Shown: piece after piece, positions 24,216 through 32,535 of the stretch
Layout: the number at the start of each line of letters is the position of its first letter
Numbering within the stretch: the stretch's first letter is position 1
DNA from: Streptomyces sp. DSM 15324
GTDB taxonomy: Bacteria; Actinomycetota; Actinomycetes; Streptomycetales; Streptomycetaceae
Direction: 5' to 3'
NCBI RefSeq assembly: GCF_001514285.1
Contig: NZ_KQ949037.1
Span: 153,936 to 217,935, forward strand
Length of the DNA stretch: 64,000 bases
Translations under genes and position numbers: made by a program
The notes under the pieces: generated by a model
The model's input: the letters and a program-made list of their open reading frames with translations, nothing else
What the model was told of the DNA's origin: nothing
The model's database searches: none

Positions 24216-25280
24216 TCACCAGTAGTCGGGCAGCGCATAGCGATGGGTGTTGGTGGCGTGCCACTCGTGGTTGCCGGCCACCCAGTCCGACAGACCCCGC
24301 AGGTAGCGGTCGACGAGCGGTGAGGTCGCGGCGAGCACCGCCGCCTCCGCCTCGAACGCCTCCATCACCTCGTTGTGGAGGTCCACCGACTTCAGATAGG
24401 CGGCCTTCAGCCCGCGCCGGTCGTTGGCGGCCACGACCTGCGGCAGGTTGAGGTGCGTGGGGTCGGACGCCAGCTCCTTGGTGAAGGAGTACAGGTCGTT
24501 CATGATCGTGGTGGCGTTGCAGGCGAGCGCCGTGACCCGCTGGACCTCCGGGCGGGCGTAGAGCTGCTCGGGCAGTTCGTAGCCGTCGACCATGTCGACG
24601 ATCGACAGACACGGCCGGAAGTTGTTGAACTGCCGCATCACCAGGTACTCCCAGACCTTGGGCCGGTACCCGGTCTCCATCCAGGCCGCCTCGCCGAGAT
24701 AGCCCAGGTGCAGCCGCGCCATGTCGTGCACGAACCGGTCGGCCTGGCTGGGGGTGGCGAGGGCCGCGTAGTCCTTCAGCGCCCAGAAGTACGAGCGCAG
24801 CGGACCGTCGGCCTGCATGCCCCGCGTCCACTCCTCCTGGTGCGCGGGCGGCCCGTGGAAGGGGTCGAGCGCCGACTGCGCGAGGATCAGCCGGCCGGCC
24901 AGCCCGGTGCGGGAGCCGCCCCGGCCCTCGTCCTCCTCGCAGTAGCAGCTGTCCACGACGTTCTCCGCCAGCAGCAACTTGCCGGCCACCGTGAGCCGGT
25001 CCAGATCGGCGGCGCCCGGATGCTGGAGCACCACGGCCCGCCCGAACTGGAACCCCGTGAAGTCGCCGTTCCAGGCCGTCGGGAACAGATCCAGGCCGCG
25101 CGCCCACTCCTCCAGCCGGCGGTCGACCTCCGCCGCCTTCTGCGGGTCGGCGGGGGCGACCTCGCGGTGGCGCAGACCCGGGATCGCACCGCCGCGCCGG
25201 GCGGTGAGGCTCGCGGCGAGGTTCGGCGGTCCCGGCAGCCCGCCCCCGGTACCGCCCAGCCGCACACTCCCGGCCGTCAC
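24216..25280 (-). CDS. 2-methylisoborneol synthase (encapsulin cargo)
   Basis: This is a class I terpene cyclase of 354 residues from the GTG that overlaps the encapsulin stop (GTGA at 25277-25280). It cyclises 2-methyl-GPP to 2-methylisoborneol, an earthy odorant. The metal motifs are DSCYCEED at 110-117 and the NSE motif NDLYSFTKE at 261-269; WNGDFTGFQFGRAVVLQHPG lies before the first. Residues 1-45 are Gly/Pro/Ala-rich and look disordered. In related systems a disordered N-terminal extension loads the synthase into the encapsulin shell. This extension is shorter than I remember for the 440-residue S. coelicolor enzyme. The overlap with the shell gene implies coupled translation. Confidence 0.92.
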   Translation of the reverse strand: MTAGSVRLGGTGGGLPGPPNLAASLTARRGGAIPGLRHREVAPADPQKAAEVDRRLEEWARGLDLFPTAWNGDFTGFQFGRAVVLQHPGAADLDRLTVAGKLLLAENVVDSCYCEEDEGRGGSRTGLAGRLILAQSALDPFHGPPAHQEEWTRGMQADGPLRSYFWALKDYAALATPSQADRFVHDMARLHLGYLGEAAWMETGYRPKVWEYLVMRQFNNFRPCLSIVDMVDGYELPEQLYARPEVQRVTALACNATTIMNDLYSFTKELASDPTHLNLPQVVAANDRRGLKAAYLKSVDLHNEVMEAFEAEAAVLAATSPLVDRYLRGLSDWVAGNHEWHATNTHRYALPDYW

Positions 25281-26719
25281 TCGGCCGTCCGGCCGATCTG
25301 CACGTTCTCCAGGATGCCCGCCGCGTCCGGCACCAGCAGCGCCATCGAGTAGTACGCGGTGACCAGGTACCGGATGATCGAGTTGGCGTCGATCCCCATG
25401 AACCGCACGTTCAGTCCCGGCTGGAACTCGTCCGGGATGCCCGTCTGGTAGAGGCCCACCGCGCCCTGGTCGGCCTCGCCCGTGCGCAGCGCGATGATGC
25501 TGCTGGTGTGCTGCTCGCTGATCGGGATCTTGTTGCACGGGAAGATCGGCACGCCGCGCCAGGCCGGGATCTCATGCCCGTCCACGGTCGCCGTGCCCGG
25601 CACCAGACCGCGCCGGTTGCACTGGCGGAAGAACGCCGCGATCGCCTTGGGATGAGCGAGGAACAGCTTGGTCTTGCGCCGCATCGACAGCAGCTCGTCC
25701 ATGTCGTCCGGGGTCGGCGGCCCGGTGAAGGTGCTGACCCGCTGACCGTAGTCGACGTTGTGCAGCAGCCCGAACTCCCGGTTGTTCACCAGCTCCCACT
25801 CCTGGCGTTCCCGGATCTCCTCGACCGTGAGCCGCACCTGCTGCTGCGTCTGGTCCATCGGGTTGTTGTAGAGATCGGCGACCCGGGTGTGCACCTTCAG
25901 CACGGTCTGGGTCAGCGACAACTCGTACTCACGCGGCGAGAGTTCGTAGTCGACGTAGCCCGCACCGATCGTCGGCTCGCCGGTGTGGCCGGCCTGGAGC
26001 GGCTGCTCCGCCTCTCCCTTGCGGTTCATCGGCCGCCGCTGCCGCTCGGCGTACGCCTGGAGGTGCGCGGCGAGCGAGGGGACCCGGGAGAGGAACTCCC
26101 GCAGCACGTCCCCCGGCAGCACCAGCAGCACGCCCGAGGTCTCCGCGCGCACCGACGACAGCCACAGCGGGTCGTCCTGTCCGATGGCCTCCTCGCCGAG
26201 CTGGTCGCCGCCCGAGACGACCCCGACGATCTCCTCCCCGCCGTACTTGCCGGCCGTGTAGCGGGTGAACCGGCCGTGCACGACGAGATAGGTCTCCGTG
26301 ACCGGCTGACCCGCCTCGAAGATCACCTGCCCGGGCCGGACCTCACGGGTCTGGAAGCGGGACGCCAGCTCCGCCAGGGTGCCGTTGTCGGAGTAGCCCC
26401 GCAGGACGCGCAGCTCGGTCAGGGTGTCCGGGAGGACCCGGATGTCGTCGCCGCCGTTGTGCACGAACTGCACCCGGCCCCGGCCGACGGACAGTTGCAG
26501 ACGCCGGTTGACCCGGTAGGTGCCGCCCTTCACGTCCACCCACGGCAGCATGCGCAGCAGCCAGCGCGAGCTGATCGCCTGCATCTGCGGTTCGGACTTG
26601 TGGGTGGTGGCGAGCTGGCGGGCCGCCCGGGTGCTGAGGCTGGTGAGCGAGCCGTCGGCCGACGGCTCGAAGGGGGGTTCGTCGAGAGCGGAAGCGGTGG
26701 CACTGTCCGGTGTGGACAC
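25277..26719 (-). CDS. Family 2B encapsulin shell protein (EshA-like, CNB domain)
   Basis: This 480-residue protein combines the HK97-type encapsulin fold with an internal cyclic-nucleotide-binding-like domain. The CNB region is at about 150-270 (VRPGQVIFEAGQPVTETYLV, HGRFTRYTAGKYGGEEIVGV, GDQLGEEAIG). The shell part includes GYVDYELSPREYELSLTQTV, MRRKTKLFLAHPKAIAAFFR, ISEQHTSSIIALRTGEADQG and FMGIDANSIIRYLVTAYYSM. The phosphate-binding cassette lacks the PRxA arginine, so true cNMP binding is doubtful. GTG 26719 is preceded by GGAGAG. Earlier literature names homologs EshA and ties them to antibiotic production and growth. Here it heads the 2-MIB operon and should encapsulate the synthase. 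Confidence 0.92.
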   Translation of the reverse strand: MSTPDSATASALDEPPFEPSADGSLTSLSTRAARQLATTHKSEPQMQAISSRWLLRMLPWVDVKGGTYRVNRRLQLSVGRGRVQFVHNGGDDIRVLPDTLTELRVLRGYSDNGTLAELASRFQTREVRPGQVIFEAGQPVTETYLVVHGRFTRYTAGKYGGEEIVGVVSGGDQLGEEAIGQDDPLWLSSVRAETSGVLLVLPGDVLREFLSRVPSLAAHLQAYAERQRRPMNRKGEAEQPLQAGHTGEPTIGAGYVDYELSPREYELSLTQTVLKVHTRVADLYNNPMDQTQQQVRLTVEEIRERQEWELVNNREFGLLHNVDYGQRVSTFTGPPTPDDMDELLSMRRKTKLFLAHPKAIAAFFRQCNRRGLVPGTATVDGHEIPAWRGVPIFPCNKIPISEQHTSSIIALRTGEADQGAVGLYQTGIPDEFQPGLNVRFMGIDANSIIRYLVTAYYSMALLVPDAAGILENVQIGRTAE

Positions 26720-26932
26720 AGTCTCTCCAGAAAGCTGGTGCGCGGAGCTGGGCGGACGGTTCGCGAAGCGCGGTTTCGAAGATCCGCGGGCACCAGCCAA
26801 ACACCCTCGGTGAGCGAGGGGTACGGCGCGAATGGGGCGGATACGGGTGTCATGGGTGCGCAGCGGGGCGGATGGGGGAGAAGGCTCCCCAAGTGCCTCA
26901 GGAGAAGGCTCGGGCACTCCAACGCGCCGCGA

Positions 26933-27964
26933 TCAAGAGGGTTGGGAAAGATCGTTCACCAGAACGGCTGCGCCGTCGAACTGACCTGCGGCGAGGTCCC
27001 GCAGGGCCTGCGGGGCCCGGGACAGGGGATACGCGTGGGTCGTCGCCCGGACGCCGAGCCGCGCCGCCAGGGTCAGGAACTCCCGCGCGTCGGTACGGGT
27101 GTTGGAGGTGACGCTGCGTAGCTCCTTCTCGTAGAACAGCTCGCGCTCGTAGCGCAGCGGCGGTACGTCGCTGAGATGGATCCCCGCGACGGCCAGCACC
27201 CCGCCCCGGTCCAGTGCCCGCAGCGCCACCGGCACCAGCTCGCCGACCGGCGCGAAGAGGATCGCCGCGTCCAGCGGCTCCGGAGGCGCCTCGTGGGCGT
27301 CCCGCGCCGAGGCCGCTCCCAGCTCCAGCGCCAGCCGCCGTGCCGCTGCGCCCCGGGTCAGGACATGCACCCGGGCGCCCTGGGCCAGCGCCACCTGCGC
27401 GCACAGGTGGGCGCTTCCCCCGAAGCCGTACAGCCCGAGTCGCCCGCCCGGCGGCAGCGCGGTCCGCCGCAGCGCCCGGTAGCCGATGATGCCCGCGCAC
27501 AGCAGCGGCGCGAGCGCCACCTCGTCCACCCCCTCCGGCAGCGGATGGGCGAAGGCGGCCGGTACCGTCGTGTACTCGGCGTAGCCGCCGTCGGCGTCCC
27601 AGCCCGTGTACGACGACGCCGGGCACAGGTTCTCGGCGCACCGGGCGCAGTACGCACACACCCCGCAGGTGCGCCGCAGCCAGGCCACGCCCACCCGGTC
27701 GCCCGGCGCGAACCCGGCCACCGCCTCGCCCCGGCCCGCCACCACGCCGACCACCTCATGCCCGGGCGTCACCCCCGGCCGACGTACCGGTAGATCACCC
27801 TCGGTGACATGCAGATCGGTGCGGCACACCCCGCAGGCGCGCACCCGCACCAGCAGCTCGTCGGCGCCGGGCACCGGCACCGGCCGGCGCACCAGCCGCA
27901 GCGGCTCCCCGGTCACCGGCCCGGGCTCGGCCACCGACCACGCGCCCATCGTCCCGTCCGTCAT
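26933..27964 (-). CDS. Zinc-binding alcohol dehydrogenase (AdhP/MDR type)
   Basis: This 343-residue medium-chain dehydrogenase has the catalytic zinc site in ACGVCRTDLHVTEGDLP and GHEVVGVVAGRGEAVAGF. Four structural cysteines lie in RTCGVCAYCARCAENLC. The cofactor loop is GLYGFGGSAHLCAQ. The group oxidises primary alcohols or reduces aldehydes with NAD(P)H. GYAEYTTVPAAFAHPLPEGV and PPLRYERELFYEKELRSVTS match the zinc-binding alcohol dehydrogenases common in actinobacteria. ATG 27964 (MTDGTMGAW) has AGGGCGGG upstream; an ATG five codons later is an alternative. It is upstream of the encapsulin operon on the same strand, 213 bp away. Confidence 0.9.
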   Translation of the reverse strand: MTDGTMGAWSVAEPGPVTGEPLRLVRRPVPVPGADELLVRVRACGVCRTDLHVTEGDLPVRRPGVTPGHEVVGVVAGRGEAVAGFAPGDRVGVAWLRRTCGVCAYCARCAENLCPASSYTGWDADGGYAEYTTVPAAFAHPLPEGVDEVALAPLLCAGIIGYRALRRTALPPGGRLGLYGFGGSAHLCAQVALAQGARVHVLTRGAAARRLALELGAASARDAHEAPPEPLDAAILFAPVGELVPVALRALDRGGVLAVAGIHLSDVPPLRYERELFYEKELRSVTSNTRTDAREFLTLAARLGVRATTHAYPLSRAPQALRDLAAGQFDGAAVLVNDLSQPS

Positions 27965-28098
27965 GACCCGCCCTGTCCTGCCGCCGGATCCACACCCCCC
28001 AGTGTGGGACGCGAGGGCGCGTTCGGCGCGCGCACCCACGAGCGGGTGGCTAGCGTGAGGATCCGGACACAGTCGTCTCTTTCGGAAGGGCCGCCGAC

Positions 28099-28893
28099 AT
28101 GGCCGTACAACCAGAGGGAACCCCGTGCTGGGCCGACGCGATGTTCACCGACGTCGAGGGCGCCAAGACCTTCTACGGCGAGGTCCTCGGCTGGACCTTC
28201 GGCGAGTCGTCGTCGGAGTACGGCAACTACACCCAGGCCTACGTCGACGGCAAGGCGGTCGCCGCCGTCGTCCCGCCGATGCCCGGCCAGGAGGGCCAGT
28301 CGCAGTGGTGTCTGTACTTCGCCTCCCCCGACGCGGCGGCGACGGCGGCCAAGATCCGCGCGCACCATGGCGAGGTGCTGATGGAACCGATGCAGGTGGG
28401 TGACTTCGGCACGATGTGCCTGGCGCGGGAGCCGAGCGGCGCGGTGTTCGGTGTCTGGCAGGCGGGGACCCACGAGGGCTTCGAGGCCGAGGCCGTCCCC
28501 GGCGCCTACGGCTGGGCCGAGGTCTTCACCCGGGAGCCCGAGCGGGCCGACACCTTCTTCTCCTCCGTCTTCCCGTACACCGCCCGGCAGATCGAGGACG
28601 ACAACGTCGACTTCCGCATGTTCGACGTCGGTGACACCACGGTCCTCGGCCGGATGCGGATGACGGACGACTTCCCGCCCGAGGTGCCGTCCTACATCAA
28701 CGTCTATTTCATCGTCGGCGACTGCGACGAGGCGGTGGCGAAGGCGACCAAGCTCGGCGGCGTCCTGCGCTTCGGCCCGATGACCAGCCCCTTCGGGCGC
28801 TTCGCCGCCCTCAGCGACCCGCAGGGCGCGAACTTCTCGGTGATCGACGTCAGCACCACCGAGGGCGAGCTGCCGCGGACCAGGCCGGCCTGA
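28099..28893 (+). CDS. Two-domain VOC family protein
   Basis: This 264-residue protein is made of two vicinal oxygen chelate modules in tandem. The first has PCWADAMFTDVEGAKTFYGE, then QWCLYFASPDAAATAAKIRA and EPSGAVFGVWQAGTHEG. The second has GAYGWAEVFTREPERADTFF and then INVYFIVGDCDEAVAKATKL, ending SDPQGANFSVIDV. This matches the hydroxylase/glyoxalase-like VOC proteins abundant in Streptomyces, whose substrates are mostly unknown. TTTCGGAAGGGCC stands before the ATG. It is divergent from the alcohol dehydrogenase gene, with about 135 bp for both promoters. Confidence 0.87.
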   Translation: MAVQPEGTPCWADAMFTDVEGAKTFYGEVLGWTFGESSSEYGNYTQAYVDGKAVAAVVPPMPGQEGQSQWCLYFASPDAAATAAKIRAHHGEVLMEPMQVGDFGTMCLAREPSGAVFGVWQAGTHEGFEAEAVPGAYGWAEVFTREPERADTFFSSVFPYTARQIEDDNVDFRMFDVGDTTVLGRMRMTDDFPPEVPSYINVYFIVGDCDEAVAKATKLGGVLRFGPMTSPFGRFAALSDPQGANFSVIDVSTTEGELPRTRPA

Positions 28894-28929
28894 CCGGCCC
28901 CGCCGCGCGGCCATGGCATGATCGTGCGC

Positions 28930-29628
28930 ATGCGTGAACGTGTGGTGGCCGCGTGCGACGGGGCTTCGAAGGGGAACCCGGGACCGGCCGGCTGGGCATG
29001 GGTGGTCGCCGACGACGCGGAGAGCCCGGCCCGCTGGGAGGCGGGCCCGCTCGGCAGGGCCACCAACAACGTCGCCGAACTCACCGCGCTGGAACGGCTG
29101 CTGGCCTCCACCGACCCGGGTGTGCCGCTGGAGGTCCGGATGGACTCGCAGTACGCCATGAAGGCCGTCACCACCTGGCTCCCCGGCTGGAAGCGCAACG
29201 GCTGGAAGACCTCGGCGGGCAAGCCGGTCGCCAACCGGGAACTGGTCGTGCGGATCGACGAACTGCTCGACGGGCGCTCGGTGGAGTTCCGTTACGTGCC
29301 CGCCCACCAGGTCGACGGCGACCCGCTCAACGACTTCGCCGACCGCGCCGCCAGCCAGGCGGCGAGCGTTCAGCAGGCGGCCGGCAGCGAGCAGGGCTCC
29401 CCAGAGCCGCCGCCGTCCCCGGACACCCCGAAGCAGGCCCGTTCCGGCGGCGCCAAGTCGCCCCGCCGCGGCGGCGGTTCCGCCGCCCGTGGCGGCTCGT
29501 CCGCGCGCACGATCAAGGCCAAGTTCCCCGGCCGCTGCGTGTGCGGCCGGGGGTACGCGGCCGGCGAGCAGATCGCCAAGAACGCCCAGGGCTGGGGCCA
29601 CCCCGAGTGCCGTACCGCCGAGGCCTGA
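28930..29628 (+). CDS. Ribonuclease HI-like protein with C-terminal Cys/His module
   Basis: This 232-residue protein has an RNase H domain at about 1-150. All four acidic catalytic residues can be placed: Asp in AACDGASKGNPGPAGWAW, Glu in NNVAELTALERLL, Asp in VRMDSQYAMKAV, and Asp in DPLNDFADRAAS. It would cut the RNA strand of RNA-DNA hybrids. A Ser/Pro/Arg linker follows, then a small C-terminal module, FPGRCVCGRGYAAGEQIAKN and GWGHPEC, which has a CxC...HxxC zinc-like spacing. ATG 28930 is favoured; ATG 28918 is four codons upstream. CATGAT just before the start suggests a leaderless message. Confidence 0.87.
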   Translation: MRERVVAACDGASKGNPGPAGWAWVVADDAESPARWEAGPLGRATNNVAELTALERLLASTDPGVPLEVRMDSQYAMKAVTTWLPGWKRNGWKTSAGKPVANRELVVRIDELLDGRSVEFRYVPAHQVDGDPLNDFADRAASQAASVQQAAGSEQGSPEPPPSPDTPKQARSGGAKSPRRGGGSAARGGSSARTIKAKFPGRCVCGRGYAAGEQIAKNAQGWGHPECRTAEA

Positions 29629-30450
29629 TCAGACGTCGAAGGTGTAGTGCGGGGTGTGGTCGAGCAGGGCCGCCGGGGTCATGTCGTTCCACGGCTTCAT
29701 GGTCTCGTTCAGATCCACGACGTTCGGCGTCCCGCCGCCCGGTACGTACGCCGACCCCGGGTGCCGGCGCTGCCACTCGGCCCACAGCTTGTCGATGTAG
29801 GCGTGGTGCAGCCAGAACACCGGATCGTTGGGGGAGACACCGGTCGCCATCTGCCCGCCGACCCAGACGTGGACCCGGTTGTGCAGATTGACCCCGCGCC
29901 ATCCCTCCAGATGGTTGCGGAAGCCGTCGGAGGCGCTGTTCCAGGGCGCCATGTCGTACGTCGCCATCGCCAGCACCGAGTCGACCTCGGCCCGCGTCGG
30001 CAGTTCGCGCACGCTCGTGCCGAGCGACCGGCGCAGGTAAGTGCGGTTGTCCACACGGACGTTGACCGGCCACTTGCCGGCCGACGCGGCGAACGGCCCG
30101 TCCATCACCTGCCCGTCCCGGCTGCGCCCCGTGCCGCCGAGGAAGTCGGGCGCCCACAGCGAGGAGCGCGGTGAGCGGTCGGTGGACCAGTCCCAGTACG
30201 GCAACGCCACCGACGCGTCCACCGACTGCAGCGCCCGCTCGAACTCCAGCAGGAAGCGGCGGTGCCACGGCAGGAAGGACGGCGACCGGTGGCCCGTGCG
30301 CTCGCCGTCGTCGGTGTCGCCGACGATGAACGCGTTGTGCGTGGTGACGAAGTCGTCGTAGCGGCCGCTGCGCTTCAGTTCGAGGACGGCGGCGACGAAA
30401 CGCCGCTTCTCCTCGGCGGTCAGGGACGCCTGATTCTTGCGGACGGTCAT
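29629..30450 (-). CDS. melC2: Tyrosinase MelC2
   Basis: This 273-residue type 3 copper oxidase converts tyrosine to DOPA and dopaquinone, the first steps of melanin formation. The CuA histidines are seen in VTTHNAFIVG and FLPWHRRFLLEFERAL. The CuB ones lie in GVNLHNRVHVWVGGQMATG and DPVFWLHHAYIDKLW. The start MTVRKNQASLTAEEKRRFVA is the usual MelC2 N terminus. It has no signal peptide, as expected, because it is exported and loaded with copper as a complex with MelC1, encoded 32 bp upstream. Its TGA adjoins the stop of the convergent RNase H gene. Confidence 0.96.
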   Translation of the reverse strand: MTVRKNQASLTAEEKRRFVAAVLELKRSGRYDDFVTTHNAFIVGDTDDGERTGHRSPSFLPWHRRFLLEFERALQSVDASVALPYWDWSTDRSPRSSLWAPDFLGGTGRSRDGQVMDGPFAASAGKWPVNVRVDNRTYLRRSLGTSVRELPTRAEVDSVLAMATYDMAPWNSASDGFRNHLEGWRGVNLHNRVHVWVGGQMATGVSPNDPVFWLHHAYIDKLWAEWQRRHPGSAYVPGGGTPNVVDLNETMKPWNDMTPAALLDHTPHYTFDV

Positions 30451-30482
30451 CTGCGGGTGCTCCAAAGGGACTTGCGGAAAGG

Positions 30483-30857
30483 TCAGTTGGCGGGCGCGGG
30501 GAAGGGCAGCAACCGGGCGCCCTGCAGTTCGTCGACCGCGGCGCGGGCGGCGGCCCGCGGGGTGGACACCGGGTCGTAGTGGCTGACGACGCTGATCCAG
30601 GTGCCGTCGGCGTTGCGCATGACGTGCAGTTCGACGCCGTCCACGGACACCGAGTAGCCGCCGCCGTGGTGGTGATGGCCGCCTCCGGAGGACGGCCGGC
30701 CCTGTATCCGACGGCCCTTGTAGACCTCGTCGAAGGCGGCGGGGGCGTCGTGGTCGCGCGAGGGGGCGCTCGCCCTGGCCGCGGGGACGGCGAGCACCGT
30801 GGCGCCGGCGAGGGCGGTCGCGGCGGTGAGCGCGCGGCGACGGCTGAGGTCGGGCAT
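30483..30857 (-). CDS. melC1: Tyrosinase cofactor/chaperone MelC1
   Basis: This 124-residue copper chaperone carries a Tat signal peptide, SRRRALTAATALAGATVLAV, ending near ARASA. The mature part contains AFDEVYKGRRIQGRPS, a GGGHHHHGGG histidine patch and SVDGVELHVMRNADGTWISV. MelC1 binds apo-tyrosinase, carries it through the Tat system and delivers copper. It is the first gene of the melC operon, with GGAGATT before the ATG. Expression of melC operons depends on amino acids, copper or development; no specific operator was found here. Confidence 0.94.
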   Translation of the reverse strand: MPDLSRRRALTAATALAGATVLAVPAARASAPSRDHDAPAAFDEVYKGRRIQGRPSSGGGHHHHGGGYSVSVDGVELHVMRNADGTWISVVSHYDPVSTPRAAARAAVDELQGARLLPFPAPAN

Positions 30858-31212
30858 GCGGAATCTCCTGGGGTGCGTTCGGTAGCCGACCGGGCATGCC
30901 TATCGGGCCCTTCGACAGCGGGAGAAATCCCGCGCGGCCGGTTGGCTGTGATCCGGACAATCACCCCCATGTCGTGCAATGTTCAACTAAGATGATCTTG
31001 GCGTCACGGAGGTCCGGGTGGGCGCGGAACGGGCAATTCCTTTCCGTGGAGACGCACCTTCCGGTGATCTTTCGCGCGCCGAGGTGCCGGCCGTGGTGTG
31101 GCTCACGTGGAGAAAGTGGCGGAAACCGGGAGCCGGGGTGCGTGGTGCGGCAACCCTCCACTGCTACCCTGCGTCGTCAACCCATCACATCCGGTCATTC
31201 CTAGGGGTATGC
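30858..31212. other. Divergent intergenic region, melC1 / monooxygenase
   Basis: This 355-bp region has no gene that I can support. It must hold the melC promoter (leftward) and the monooxygenase promoter (rightward). The most AT-rich part is at 30968-31005. Near the right side, TACCCT at about 31165 could be a -10 element of the monooxygenase gene. Neither is certain. Confidence 0.4.
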
Positions 31213-32424
31213 GTGAAGGTCGCCTGTGTCGGCGGCGGGCCCGCCGGCCTGTATCTCTCCGTCCTCCTCAAACTGCAGGACCCGTCCCACGACGTCACCG
31301 TCCTCGAGCGCAACCCCGAGGGCTCGACGTACGGCTGGGGCGTCACCTACTGGCAGGGGCTCCTCGACAAGCTCCGCGCGCGCGACCCCGAGTCGGCCCG
31401 CGCGATCGAGGAGCACTCCGTCGTCTGGAACCAGGGCGTCGCCCACGTCCGGGACCTGTCCACCCGTCAGCCCGGCGACGAGGGCCACGGCATCGGCCGC
31501 CACAAACTCCTGGAGATCCTGGCCGCCCGGGCCCGCGCACTCGGCGTACGGCTGGAGTTCGAGTGCGCGGTCACGGCCGACGATCTGCCCGACGCGGATC
31601 TCGTGGTGGCCGGTGACGGCGTCCACAGCGCGCTGCGCACCCGGCACGCCGACCACTTCGGAGCCGAACTCACCCCCGGCCGCAACTCCTACGTCTGGCT
31701 CGGCACCAGCAAGGTCTTCGACTCCTTCACCTTCGCCTTCGTGGAGACCGAACACGGCTGGATCTGGTGCTACGGCTACCCCTTCAGCACCGCGCAGAGC
31801 ACCTGCGTCATCGAGTGCGCCCCCGAGACCTGTGCCGGGCTCGGCCTGGACCGGGCGAGCGAGACCGACGGCCTGGTCCAGTTGGAGAAGCTCTTCGCGC
31901 ACATCCTCGACGGCCACCCCCTGATCGGCCGGGCCGGCGCCGACGGCGGCTCCCCGTGGCTGACCTTCCGCACGCTCACCAACCGCACCTGGTACCGCGA
32001 CAACCTGGTCCTCCTCGGCGACGCCGCCCACACCACCCACTACTCCATCGGCGCCGGCACCACCCTCGCCCTGGAGGACTCCTTCGCCCTCGCCGACGCG
32101 CTCGCCGGGGGCGACGGCCTCCCGCAGGCCCTCGCCCGCTACGAACGCGAACGCCGCACCGCCCTGCTGCCCCAGCAGAGCGCCGCCCGCCTCAGCGCCC
32201 AGTGGTACGAGAACCTCACCCGGTACATCGACCTCCCCCCGGAGCAGATGTTCGCCCTCCTCGGCCAGCGCCACTCACCCCTGCTGCCGTACGTCCCGCC
32301 CCAGATCTACTACCGCCTCGACCGCGCCGCCGGACAGCTCGACTCGCTGCGCCGCCTCAAGCGCTGGCTCGGCCCCAGGATCGCGCGCAGCGCCCACACC
32401 CGGGCCCTGGCGGGCCGCAAGTAG
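31213..32424 (+). CDS. FAD-dependent aromatic monooxygenase-like protein
   Basis: This 403-residue flavoprotein hydroxylase has the Rossmann FAD motif CVGGGPAGLYLSVLLKLQDP, the DG motif VVAGDGVHSALRTRH and the second FAD motif LVLLGDAAHTTHYSIGAGTT. YGWGVTYWQGLLDKLRARDP and GIGRHKLLEILAARARALG recall the group that includes salicylyl-CoA and anthraniloyl-CoA hydroxylase domains and VioD-type enzymes. It should hydroxylate an aromatic ring using NAD(P)H and oxygen; the substrate is unknown. GTG 31213 has AGGGG at 31203-31207. It ends about 30 bp before the operator of the MFS operon. Confidence 0.87.
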   Translation: MKVACVGGGPAGLYLSVLLKLQDPSHDVTVLERNPEGSTYGWGVTYWQGLLDKLRARDPESARAIEEHSVVWNQGVAHVRDLSTRQPGDEGHGIGRHKLLEILAARARALGVRLEFECAVTADDLPDADLVVAGDGVHSALRTRHADHFGAELTPGRNSYVWLGTSKVFDSFTFAFVETEHGWIWCYGYPFSTAQSTCVIECAPETCAGLGLDRASETDGLVQLEKLFAHILDGHPLIGRAGADGGSPWLTFRTLTNRTWYRDNLVLLGDAAHTTHYSIGAGTTLALEDSFALADALAGGDGLPQALARYERERRTALLPQQSAARLSAQWYENLTRYIDLPPEQMFALLGQRHSPLLPYVPPQIYYRLDRAAGQLDSLRRLKRWLGPRIARSAHTRALAGRK

Positions 32425-32456
32425 CCCCCGCCGGCCCCGGCCAGGCGCCACCCCCC

Positions 32457-32501
32457 TTGGGTGAATGTGAATTCACTGCTACGGTGAATTCACATTCACC
32501 C
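32457..32501. promoter_or_regulatory. Promoter with 18-bp-arm operator of the MFS-tetR operon
   Basis: GGGTGAATGTGAATTCAC at 32459-32476 is repeated in perfect inverted form at 32484-32501 with a 7-bp spacer, giving a 43-bp dyad. A TTGGGT (32457-32462) and a TACGGT (32480-32485) are 17 bp apart and fit -35 and -10 elements lying inside it. A repressor bound here would cover the promoter. The likely binder is the TetR protein encoded at 34455. Confidence 0.75.
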
Positions 32502-32535
32502 ATGATTCGCCACCGTGCCGGCCGCTGGAGTGCCC

